DNA of 64,000 bases from Telluria sp042683405 (GTDB taxonomy: Bacteria; Pseudomonadota; Gammaproteobacteria; Burkholderiales; Burkholderiaceae_D): assembly GCF_042683405.1 (NCBI RefSeq), contig NZ_JBHUJS010000003.1, positions 1 through 64,000 of the forward strand, read 5' to 3'. The notes under the pieces are model-generated. The model did not search any database. It saw nothing but the letters and a program-made list of their open reading frames with translations, and was not told where the DNA came from. This document shows, one piece after another, positions 32,837 to 40,306 of this stretch (the stretch's first letter is position 1; each line of letters starts with the position of its first letter). A program made the translations under genes and the position numbers.

Positions 32837-34072
32837 TTAGAGGAACATCTGCTGGAGGTCGTTGAGGAAGCGCTGGCCCAGCTCCGTCGGCCGGATCAGC
32901 TTATGGTCGCGGTACAGCAGCCCCTTGGCCTCGGCGGCATTGAGCGCCTTGTCGATCGCGTTGATGCCGAGACCCGTGCGCTCGCCGAACAGGTTCGGAT
33001 CGAACCCGTCCACCAGCCGCAACGCGTTGAGCATGAATTCGAAGCCCATCTCGTCGCGCCCGATCTCGCGTTCTTCCTGCACCGCATTGCCGCGCCGCGC
33101 GTTCTCGATGAACGACCCCGGCTGCTTGTAGCGCGCCTGCCGCAGCACCCGGTGCGGGAACGACAGCTTGGAGTGCGCGCCCGCGCCAATGCCCAGGTAG
33201 TCGCCAAACTCCCAGTAATTCAGGTTGTGCCGCGCGCGCCGCCCCGGCTGCGCATAGGCCGACACTTCGTAATGCTGGAACCCCGCCTGTGCGGTGCGCT
33301 CAGCGATCATGTCCTGCATGTCCGCGCTGGTGTCGTCGTCCGGCAGCTGCGGCGGATACTTTGCGAACACCGTGTTCGGCTCCATCGTCAGGTGGTACAG
33401 CGACAGGTGCGGAGGCGCGAACGCCAGCGCGGTGTCGAGGTCCTGCTGCGCCTCGGCCAGCGTCTGCGACGGCAGCGCGTACATCAGGTCCAGGTTGAAG
33501 TTGTCGAAGTTCTTGTGCGCGATCTCCACCGCACGGCGCGCCTCGTCGCCATTGTGGATGCGACCCAGCGCTTCCAGGTGCTGGTGGTTGAAGCTCTGGA
33601 TGCCGATCGACAGGCGGTTCACGCCGCTCTCGCGGTAGGAGCGGAACTTGTCCTGCTCGAAGGTGCCCGGGTTGGCTTCCATCGTGATCTCGCAATCGAG
33701 GTCGAGCGGCAGCAGCGTGCGCACGTCCGACAGCAGGCGGTCGAGGCCCTTCGCGGACATCAGGCTCGGCGTACCGCCGCCGATGAAGATGGTGTATACC
33801 TTGCGGCCCCAGATCAGCGGCAGCGACTGCTCCAGGTCGAGGCGCACCGCGTCGAGGTACTCCTCTTCCGGGAACGCGCCGCCCTTCGCTTCGTGCGAAT
33901 TGAAGTCGCAATACGGGCACTTGCGCACGCACCACGGAAAGTGGATGTACAGCGACAGCGGCGGCAGAGCCGCCAGGTTCAGGCTGCCCGGCTGCAGGTA
34001 TTGCAGCGCGGCCGATGCGGGCGAGCGCGGTTCGGTGGCGCCCAGCGCGCCGACGGGCTTAATCGGGATCAT
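32837..34072 (-). CDS. hemW: Radical SAM heme chaperone HemW
   Basis: A 411-residue HemW-type protein (formerly annotated as HemN-like coproporphyrinogen oxidase). The radical SAM motif CVRKCPYC gives Cys48, Cys52 and Cys55, with SAM-binding GGGTPSLMSAKGL after it and a HemW C-terminal domain (about 310-405). It handles heme delivery in the cytoplasm rather than porphyrin oxidation. Its start overlaps the rdgB stop by 4 bases. The first 35 residues before LSLYIHFPWC are a longer N-terminus than some homologues; a later start is not well supported by a ribosome-binding site. Confidence 0.92.
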   Translation of the reverse strand: MIPIKPVGALGATEPRSPASAALQYLQPGSLNLAALPPLSLYIHFPWCVRKCPYCDFNSHEAKGGAFPEEEYLDAVRLDLEQSLPLIWGRKVYTIFIGGGTPSLMSAKGLDRLLSDVRTLLPLDLDCEITMEANPGTFEQDKFRSYRESGVNRLSIGIQSFNHQHLEALGRIHNGDEARRAVEIAHKNFDNFNLDLMYALPSQTLAEAQQDLDTALAFAPPHLSLYHLTMEPNTVFAKYPPQLPDDDTSADMQDMIAERTAQAGFQHYEVSAYAQPGRRARHNLNYWEFGDYLGIGAGAHSKLSFPHRVLRQARYKQPGSFIENARRGNAVQEEREIGRDEMGFEFMLNALRLVDGFDPNLFGERTGLGINAIDKALNAAEAKGLLYRDHKLIRPTELGQRFLNDLQQMFL

Positions 34073-34653
34073 GTCAGCTTGGCGACCAGCGCGCGCAGGG
34101 CCTGGCCGCGGTGCGAGATGGCATTCTTCTCTTGCGGCGACAGCTCCGCCGCAGTCTTGCCGAGCGACGGCAGCAGGAAATACGGATCGTAGCCAAAGCC
34201 ATTGCTGCCGCGCGGCTGGGCGATGATCTCGCCATGCCAGGCGCCGTCCGCGATGACCGGCTGCGGATCGTCCGCGTGGCGCACGTACACCAGCACGCAG
34301 TAGTAGTAGGCCGACTTGTCGGCATGCGCAGCGAGGTCGGCGATCACCTTCTCGTTATTGCGCGCGTCCGATTTCGGCTCGCCCGCATAGCGTGCCGAGT
34401 ACACGCCCGGTGCTCCGCCGAGCGCGTTGACGCATACGCCGGAGTCGTCGGCCAGCGCCGGCAGGCCGGTCAGGCGCGACGCGTGGCGCGCCTTGGCCAG
34501 TGCATTTTCGACAAAGGTGGCAAATGGCTCTTCCGCTTCCGGAACGTTGAATTCGCCCTGCGTGTGCAGTTCGAAGCCGATCGGGCCGAGCAGTTCGCTG
34601 AATTCTTTGAGTTTGCCTGCGTTGTTCGAGGCGAGGATAAGGCGCTGTGTCAT
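34069..34653 (-). CDS. rdgB: dITP/XTP pyrophosphatase (RdgB/HAM1 family)
   Basis: A 194-residue enzyme that hydrolyses non-canonical purine NTPs (dITP, XTP) to monophosphates and keeps them out of DNA. Motifs: LILASNNAGKLKEF at the N-terminus (substrate phosphate contacts), TFVENALAKAR, LADDSGVCVNALGG (metal ligands) and SNGFGYDPYF, SHRGQA near the end. Coupled to hemW by an ATGA overlap. Confidence 0.95.
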   Translation of the reverse strand: MTQRLILASNNAGKLKEFSELLGPIGFELHTQGEFNVPEAEEPFATFVENALAKARHASRLTGLPALADDSGVCVNALGGAPGVYSARYAGEPKSDARNNEKVIADLAAHADKSAYYYCVLVYVRHADDPQPVIADGAWHGEIIAQPRGSNGFGYDPYFLLPSLGKTAAELSPQEKNAISHRGQALRALVAKLT

Positions 34654-34778
34654 CCCGCCATTTTACCGCGACAGGCTCAAGCAGGTGCGGGCCGACCTTT
34701 CGCAAATATGGTCTAAGCTGAGGGAATACGTCGCTCACGCCCCGGTCTAATGTCGAGATCACATCGAAAGGCTGAGCC

Positions 34779-35117
34779 ATGGAATCCGATTTTCGTCACG
34801 AGGTGGACGCTAAGCTCGACGCACATCAGGCGAGACTAGCCCAATGACTCATGGAACACAGAAACGACACCAACCTGATCCTTGACGGCTTCAGAAACGA
34901 AACGGCTGAAATCAAAACAGAGATGCGCGTCCAGTTCGCCAGGATCGATGCGCGTTTCGACTGCATCCAATCCGAACTGAATTCGATCCGGGCCGACTTC
35001 AACGCACGCCTGGACAGCGGGATCGCACATGTGGTCAAGTGGGTCATCGGCCTGGTTGGCGGCGCGATGATCAGCTTTATTACCGTCGTTACCTTCGTGC
35101 TGAACAATGCGCCTTGA
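34779..35117 (+). pseudogene. Coiled-coil membrane protein, first tandem copy with early stop
   Basis: This copy starts MESDFRHEVDAKLDAHQ and aligns along its whole length with the gene at 35248, but codon 23 is TGA (34845-34847) where the second copy has AAG. The rest stays open (from ATG 34851, 88 codons) through a coiled coil (IKTEMRVQFARIDARFDCIQ) to a C-terminal membrane span (VVKWVIGLVGGAMISFITVV). Reinitiation at 34851 with a truncated product is possible because the TGA and that ATG are 3 bases apart. The upstream ~100 bases, including a GACCTTTCGCAAA..AT box, are also duplicated. Confidence 0.7.
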
Positions 35118-35247
35118 TTAAGTCGCCGTGCCATCCGCGACGGGCTCAACTACGTGCAGGCTGACCTTTCGCAAAAATAGTCTAATCTGAAGGAATCCAG
35201 TGCTTGCTAAGGGGTCTAAACGACAGACCATACGGAAGGGGCAAGCG

Positions 35248-35574
35248 ATGGAATCCGATTTTCGAAAGGAAATGGACGCAAGACTCGACGCTACCCAGGC
35301 GCAAGTCGCGCAGAAGCTCATGGAACACACACGCGAAACAAACGCGATCATCGATTCATTTCGACAGGAAGCTCAACAGTTTCGTTCAGAACTCGCGGAC
35401 ATGAAAGTCGAAATGCGAGTTCAGTTCGCGAAAATCGACGCGCGCTTCGACTCGATGCAAGCAACGATGGAGCGTGCCATCGCCGAGGTTGTCAAATGGG
35501 CTGTCGGATTATTTATCGCCGCGATGATCGCTTTCCTTACCGTCATCACATTTGTGCTCAACCACGCGTCCTGA
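35248..35574 (+). CDS. Coiled-coil protein with C-terminal membrane anchor
   Basis: A 108-residue protein. Residues about 1-78 form a long coiled coil (heptads through MDARLDATQAQVAQKLMEH and VEMRVQFAKIDARFDSM), followed by one membrane span (about 82-104, VVKWAVGLFIAAMIAFLTVI). This layout resembles the DUF1640/CCDC90-like group of small proteins, but I cannot name a function. It is the intact second copy of a tandem duplication; GGAAGGGG lies about 8 bases before the ATG. Its stop directly abuts the rph stop on the opposite strand (no gap). Confidence 0.75.
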   Translation: MESDFRKEMDARLDATQAQVAQKLMEHTRETNAIIDSFRQEAQQFRSELADMKVEMRVQFAKIDARFDSMQATMERAIAEVVKWAVGLFIAAMIAFLTVITFVLNHAS

Positions 35575-36303
35575 TTACAGCCCCAGTGCCTTCTTCTGCA
35601 TGACCACCAGCTCCGCAATGCCGGCTTGCGCCAGGTCGAGCAGGCGATCCATCACCACGCGGTCGAATGCCGCGCCTTCTGCAGTGCCCTGCACTTCGAT
35701 GAAGTGTCCCGATTCGGTCATCACCACGTTCATGTCGGTGTCGCAGGCCGAATCTTCCGGGTAGTCCAGGTCGATCACCGGCATGCCATCGTACACGCCG
35801 ACCGAGATCGCGGCGACGAAGTGGCGCAGCGGGATCGCATCGATCAGCCCACGCTCCTTCAGCTTGGCGAACGCATCGTACGCAGCGACCATCGCGCCGG
35901 TGATCGATGCGGTGCGCGTGCCGCCGTCGGCCTGGATCACGTCGCAGTCCAGGTGCAGAGTGCGCTCGCCGAATGCCTCCAGGTCGAACGCGGCGCGCAG
36001 CGAACGGCCGATCAGGCGCTGGATCTCCTGCGTGCGGCCGCTCTGCTTGCCCCTGGCGGCTTCACGGTCCATGCGCGTGTGCGTGGAGCGCGGCAGCATG
36101 CCGTATTCCGCGGTCAGCCAGCCCTGCCCTTTCCCCTTCAAAAAGCCCGGCACCTTGTCCTCGATGCTGGCAGTGCAGATCACCCTGGTGTCGCCGAATT
36201 CGATCAGCACCGAGCCTTCCGCATGCTTCGTGAAGTCGCGTGTCATGGTCACGTTGCGCAGCTGGTCCACCAGGCGTCCGCTTGGGCGGGATGGGATGGT
36301 CAT
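35575..36303 (-). CDS. rph: Ribonuclease PH
   Basis: A 242-residue phosphorolytic 3'-5' exoribonuclease that trims tRNA precursors. Family stretches: RPSGRLVDQLRNVTMTRDFT at the start, EYGMLPRSTHTRMDREAARG and DCDVIQADGGTRTASITGA; the last contains the phosphate-binding and catalytic residues. Usual length. It belongs to a minus-strand run with the phosphatase and kinase upstream (6-base gaps), probably one operon, and would normally continue into rdgB-hemW but for the inserted duplicated gene. Confidence 0.96.
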   Translation of the reverse strand: MTIPSRPSGRLVDQLRNVTMTRDFTKHAEGSVLIEFGDTRVICTASIEDKVPGFLKGKGQGWLTAEYGMLPRSTHTRMDREAARGKQSGRTQEIQRLIGRSLRAAFDLEAFGERTLHLDCDVIQADGGTRTASITGAMVAAYDAFAKLKERGLIDAIPLRHFVAAISVGVYDGMPVIDLDYPEDSACDTDMNVVMTESGHFIEVQGTAEGAAFDRVVMDRLLDLAQAGIAELVVMQKKALGL

Positions 36304-36309
36304 GGGGGT

Positions 36310-37254
36310 CTAGCCTTTCAGTATCTGGGATGATTTTTCGATGGCGCCGCGGATCTCCGCGATCGCCTTTTCAATTTCGTCTTCGTCGAACGCGTCCGAC
36401 GGCTCGTGCTCAGGTGCCGCCGGTTCAGCGATGGTCGTGTTCACAGAATCCTCGGGCATCATCTGGGTCGAGATGATCGAGTCCGCCATCGCGGTTGGCG
36501 TGGCGTCGCCCACCGGACTGCCCTGCCACATGATGGCGAGCGCGGTCGTGTTGTCGCTTTTCGGTCCCGCGATTGCCGTGGCCTTGCCGAGCATGTCCGG
36601 CACTGCGCGCACGATGGTGCTGGTGCTAAGCGTATGCGCGATCTCGTCGTCCGGCAGCATCGACCACAGGCCGTCGGAGCACAGCATCAGCACGTCGCCC
36701 GGCAGCAGGCTGGCCTGGCGCGAGACATCGACCTTCGGCAGCGCGGACGCGCCGAGGCAGTTATAGAGCTTGTTGCGGTCCGGGTGCGTCGCGCGTTCGG
36801 CCGGCGCGACCTCGCCCTTGGCGATCAGGTGTTCGATGTGCGAATGGTCGCGCGTGCGCGCCAGCACCTGGCCGCGCCGGACCCAGTACAGCCGCGAGTC
36901 GCCGCAGTGCGCCCAGATCGCCATATTGTGCTGGACCAGGCAGGCCACCACGGTCGTGCGCGGCGTGTCGGGAAGATTGTGCACGGCGCTGTAGCGGTGG
37001 ATCTCCTGGTGCGCCGCCAGCAGCGCCTCTTCCAGGAAGCGCTCGGGCTTGCGCACGTACGGGGCCGCCTGCTTCTGGAACATCTCCGACAGCGTCTGCA
37101 GCGTGATGGCAGCGGCAACCTCGCCGCGCAGGTGGCCGCCCATGCCGTCGGCCAGCACCAGCAGCAGGGCGTCGCGCGTGTAGCTGTAGCCCATGCGGTC
37201 CTGGTTGACCTTGCGCCCGCCGATGTGGCTCTCCTGGTAGACCGAAAATTGCAT
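36310..37254 (-). CDS. PP2C-type Ser/Thr protein phosphatase
   Basis: A 314-residue protein phosphatase. The PP2C domain (about 1-240) has the metal ligands in KVNQDRMGY (Asp19), LADGMGGHLRGE (Asp36), SDGLWSML and GPKSDNTT. The C-terminal 70 residues are acidic and likely disordered (PEHEPSDAFDEDEIE), ending in a helix. It starts 6 bases after the kinase gene on the same strand, so the two probably form an opposing kinase-phosphatase pair. Cytoplasmic: no signal or membrane segment. Confidence 0.9.
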   Translation of the reverse strand: MQFSVYQESHIGGRKVNQDRMGYSYTRDALLLVLADGMGGHLRGEVAAAITLQTLSEMFQKQAAPYVRKPERFLEEALLAAHQEIHRYSAVHNLPDTPRTTVVACLVQHNMAIWAHCGDSRLYWVRRGQVLARTRDHSHIEHLIAKGEVAPAERATHPDRNKLYNCLGASALPKVDVSRQASLLPGDVLMLCSDGLWSMLPDDEIAHTLSTSTIVRAVPDMLGKATAIAGPKSDNTTALAIMWQGSPVGDATPTAMADSIISTQMMPEDSVNTTIAEPAAPEHEPSDAFDEDEIEKAIAEIRGAIEKSSQILKG

Positions 37255-37260
37255 GGATCC

Positions 37261-38229
37261 TTACTCCGCCTTGCGCCCGCCGATGCCGCCGAAGCGGCCC
37301 AGCGCACGGGTGAATTTCTGCAGCACGCCGTCGGGCTGGGGAACTGGCGGCGGCGTGTTCAGCTCCTTCTGCAGCGCGAACAGGCTGTGCGGGCGCTTTT
37401 CGGGATCCAGTTCCAGGCACCAGCGCACCATGCGCACCAGGTCGTGCGAGTAGTTCTGCGCGAGCTTGTCGAACTGTTCGCCCATCTTGTCCTGCTGCGC
37501 GCGCTCGTTGGCCGGCTGCGGCGGCGCGCCGCACATGCAGGCGTACATCGACGCGCCGATGCTGTAGATGTCCGACCAGGGACCCAGGGTCACGGCCTTG
37601 GAATACAGCTCCGGCGGCGCGAAGCCGGGCGTGTACATCGGCCGCAGCTTGGGTACTTCGTTGTTAAAGCTCTGGCGCGCGGCGCCGAAGTCCAGCAGGA
37701 TCGGCGTGCCGTCGGAGCGCAGGTAGATATTGGCTGGCTTGAGGTCAAGGTGCAGCAGCTTGTTGGCGTGGACTTCGCGCAGCCCGCTGCACACGCCCAC
37801 GAAGGCCTGGCGGATGAAGGCCTCGCCCATGCGGCTGCCCTTGCGCGCCAGCTGCGCCACGTGCTCCTGCAGCGAGTGGCCCGATTCGTAGGCCATCACC
37901 ATGTATACCGTCTCGTTCGCGCGGAAGAAATTCAGCACCCGCACCACGTTCGGGTGCGAGATCAGCGCCAACGCGCGCCCCTCTTCAAAGAAGCACTTCA
38001 GGCCGATGCGGAACACCGGCAGGTTGGGTTTGGAGATGACCGGCGCGAGTTCGCCCGGCTGGCGCAGTGCAAGCGCGCTGGGCAGGTATTCCTTGATCGC
38101 GACCGCATTGCCGTCCTCGTCATATGCAAGGTAAACAATACTGAACCCGCCCGACGCAATTTTCTTTACAATGCGATATCCCGCGATCTCCAGCCCTTCG
38201 GGCAAGGGTGCGTTATTTTGTGCTGCCAT
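37261..38229 (-). CDS. Hanks-type Ser/Thr protein kinase
   Basis: A 322-residue soluble kinase. Gly-rich loop IASGGFSIVY (24-33), ATP Lys46 (VAIKEYLP), catalytic loop HLDLKPAN (160-167, Asp162) and DFG (180-182) are all present, so it should be active. The usual Arg of the HRD motif is Leu (HLD), making it a non-RD kinase, which often are not activated by loop phosphorylation. No membrane span or PASTA domain. AGGAA precedes the ATG chosen; a start seven codons earlier is less likely. Divergent from yicC. Confidence 0.9.
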   Translation of the reverse strand: MAAQNNAPLPEGLEIAGYRIVKKIASGGFSIVYLAYDEDGNAVAIKEYLPSALALRQPGELAPVISKPNLPVFRIGLKCFFEEGRALALISHPNVVRVLNFFRANETVYMVMAYESGHSLQEHVAQLARKGSRMGEAFIRQAFVGVCSGLREVHANKLLHLDLKPANIYLRSDGTPILLDFGAARQSFNNEVPKLRPMYTPGFAPPELYSKAVTLGPWSDIYSIGASMYACMCGAPPQPANERAQQDKMGEQFDKLAQNYSHDLVRMVRWCLELDPEKRPHSLFALQKELNTPPPVPQPDGVLQKFTRALGRFGGIGGRKAE

Positions 38230-38312
38230 TCTGGGTTCCTTGCGTAACACGGCGATTGTGTGGATAAATCACTGCTTTGTAAAGAAAAGATCAAAAACAA
38301 ACGGGGACTCCA

Positions 38313-39215
38313 TTGAGCATTTCAAGCATGACCGGTTATGCGGTGGCGACCAGCGAAAGCGCGGTTGGCACCCTCACGATTGAGATCAAGAGCGTCAACT
38401 CGCGATTCCTCGACCTCCAGTTCCGCATCAACGACGACTTGCGCGCGCTCGAACCTGACCTGCGTTCGGCGATCATGGCGGCTATCACCCGGGGCAAAGT
38501 GGAAGTGCGCCTGTCGTTCGGCCGCAAGGTCGCGGGCGGGTCGCAGGCACTCAACACCGGCATGCTGGAAGATCTCGCGCGCCTGCAGGCGGAAGTGTCC
38601 AGGCACTTCGTGTCCGCGCCGACCATGACCGTGGCCGAGCTGCTGCGCTGGCCGGGCGTGATCGAGGAGGCCCAGGTGGGACAGGAATCGCTGCAGGCCG
38701 ACGTGGCAGCCCTCACCAGCCGCACCGTGGCCGCGTTCGTGGAGAGCCGCAAGCGCGAAGGCGCGGCGCTCGAAGCCATGCTCCTCGCGCGTATCGATGC
38801 GATGGAAGACATTGTCAGGCGCATCACACCGCTGATCCCGCAGGTCGTCAGCCAGTTCCAGCAGAAGGCCGTGGAACGCATGCAGGACGCGCTGGGCCTG
38901 GCCGGCCACGGCGGCGCCAGCACCCTCACGCGCCAGGAAGTCATGGAGCGCATCCGCCAGGAAGTCACGCTGTACGGCATCCGCATCGACGTCGCCGAGG
39001 AACTCTCGCGCCTGTCCGCACACCTGACCGAGACGCGCCACATCCTCAAGAAGGGCGGCCAGGTCGGCAAGCGCCTCGACTTCATGATGCAGGAACTGAA
39101 CCGCGAAGCGAACACGCTCGGCGCCAAGGCCGCCGTCAAGGAACTGGCCGACGCGTCGATGGAGCTCAAGCTACTGATCGAACAGATGCGCGAGCAAGTC
39201 CAAAACCTCGAATAA
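38313..39215 (+). CDS. yicC: YicC/YloC-family endoribonuclease
   Basis: A 300-residue protein of the YicC family, known as an endoribonuclease in E. coli. The N-terminal YicC domain (MSISSMTGYAVATSE..) and the C-terminal DUF1732 domain (TETRHILKKGGQVGKRLDFM) are complete. The TTG start at 38313 is chosen because GGGGA lies 5 bases upstream and the family usually carries about five residues before SMTGYA; the ATG at 38328 has no ribosome-binding site. The gmk and rpoZ genes follow, the usual betaproteobacterial order. Confidence 0.92.
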   Translation: MSISSMTGYAVATSESAVGTLTIEIKSVNSRFLDLQFRINDDLRALEPDLRSAIMAAITRGKVEVRLSFGRKVAGGSQALNTGMLEDLARLQAEVSRHFVSAPTMTVAELLRWPGVIEEAQVGQESLQADVAALTSRTVAAFVESRKREGAALEAMLLARIDAMEDIVRRITPLIPQVVSQFQQKAVERMQDALGLAGHGGASTLTRQEVMERIRQEVTLYGIRIDVAEELSRLSAHLTETRHILKKGGQVGKRLDFMMQELNREANTLGAKAAVKELADASMELKLLIEQMREQVQNLE

Positions 39216-39218
39216 CCC

Positions 39219-39281
39219 GAAATGGGGACAGACCCCGAAATGGGGACAGACCCCATTTTCGAAATGGGGTCTGTCCCCATT
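39219..39281. repeat. AAATGGGGACAGACCCC-type repeats, three units
   Basis: Two direct units GAAATGGGGACAGACCCC and one inverted unit (AAATGGGGTCTGTCCCCATT) between yicC and gmk. The same unit occurs inside fliK at the end of the window. The element is close to the gmk ribosome-binding site and could fold into a strong hairpin. Confidence 0.85.
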
Positions 39282-39303
39282 AAAATCTAAAGGATTTACT
39301 GAG

Positions 39304-39948
39304 ATGTCTACTCCTTCCCTCACCAGCATGTCCGGCAGCCTGTTCGTCGTCGCCGCGCCGTCCGGCGCGGGCAAATCGACCCTGGTCAATGCGCTGCTGG
39401 CGCAGGAGCCGGCGATCAAGCTGTCGATTTCCACCACCACGCGCCAGCCGCGTCCGGGCGAGGTGGACGGCCGCGAGTACCACTTCACGACCGCCGAGGA
39501 TTTCGTCGCGCGCGCGGAAAAAGGCGAGTTCCTGGAATGGGCCGAGGTGCACGGCAATTACTACGGCACTTCGCGCGTGATGGTCGAGAACCAGATGACG
39601 GCCGGCACCGATATCCTGCTGGAGATCGACTGGCAGGGCGCGCGCCAGGTGCGCGAGCTGTTCCCGCAGGCCGCCTTCATCTTCATCCTGCCGCCCTCGA
39701 TCGCGGCGCTGGAGGAGCGTCTGCACAAGCGCGGCACCGACGAGCCGCACATCATTACGCGGCGCCTGCTGGCCGCCGGCGGCGAGATGGCTCACGCTCC
39801 GGACTTCGACTATGTTATTATCAACGAGAATTTTAACGTCGCCCTCGAAGAAATGAGGTCGATCGTCAAAGCGACGCGCTGCCGATTTGCCAAGCAAATG
39901 GCCCGTAATGCCTCGCTGTTTGCCCAGTTGGGTATCCACGCTCAGTAA
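39304..39948 (+). CDS. gmk: Guanylate kinase
   Basis: A 214-residue enzyme phosphorylating GMP to GDP. P-loop VAAPSGAGKSTLVNAL (about 16-31) and the GMP-binding segments STTTRQPRPGEVDGREYHF and LLEIDWQGARQV are present. Short N-terminal extension (MSTPSLTSMSGS). The rpoZ gene follows after 24 bases. Confidence 0.97.
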   Translation: MSTPSLTSMSGSLFVVAAPSGAGKSTLVNALLAQEPAIKLSISTTTRQPRPGEVDGREYHFTTAEDFVARAEKGEFLEWAEVHGNYYGTSRVMVENQMTAGTDILLEIDWQGARQVRELFPQAAFIFILPPSIAALEERLHKRGTDEPHIITRRLLAAGGEMAHAPDFDYVIINENFNVALEEMRSIVKATRCRFAKQMARNASLFAQLGIHAQ

Positions 39949-39972
39949 AAAACCACTCCAAGGATTGAAGCC

Positions 39973-40176
39973 ATGGCCCGTATTACTATTGAAGATTGCC
40001 TGAAACAGGTTCCGAACCGCTTCCAGCTGACCCTGGCCGCAACCTACCGCGCACGCCAGCTGCTGCAGGGCCACACCCCGAAGGTCGACGCCAAGGACAA
40101 GGCGACCGTCGTGGCGCTGCGCGAAATCGCCGCCGGCAAGGTTGGCCTGGAAATGCTGAAAAAAGTGCCAATGTAA
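39973..40176 (+). CDS. rpoZ: RNA polymerase omega subunit
   Basis: A 67-residue omega subunit of normal betaproteobacterial length, starting MARITIEDCLKQVPNRFQLT. Omega stabilises the beta' subunit and contributes to ppGpp binding. Located, as usual, between gmk and spoT. AAGGAT lies before the ATG. Confidence 0.97.
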   Translation: MARITIEDCLKQVPNRFQLTLAATYRARQLLQGHTPKVDAKDKATVVALREIAAGKVGLEMLKKVPM

Positions 40177-40182
40177 TTCCCA

Positions 40183-40224
40183 GGGGACTGTCCCCGGCGG
40201 CGCCAGCGCGGCAGCCGGGGACGG
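40183..40224. repeat. GGGGACAGTCCC-type repeat
   Basis: GGGGACTGTCCCC just after the rpoZ stop, with a distant, degenerate partner CCGGGGACGG; a partial copy. Confidence 0.6.
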
Positions 40225-40306
40225 CAATCACGCCTCGGCGCCTTCCGGGACGCCCCTCAAAAATCTCCAACTGTCACATCCGCTGCCCATCTGGTATTCT
40301 GTTCCC

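Noticed and set aside
39219..39281. Possible CRISPR array
   Set aside because: Units are adjacent, partly inverted and have no spacers of constant length; no cas genes nearby.
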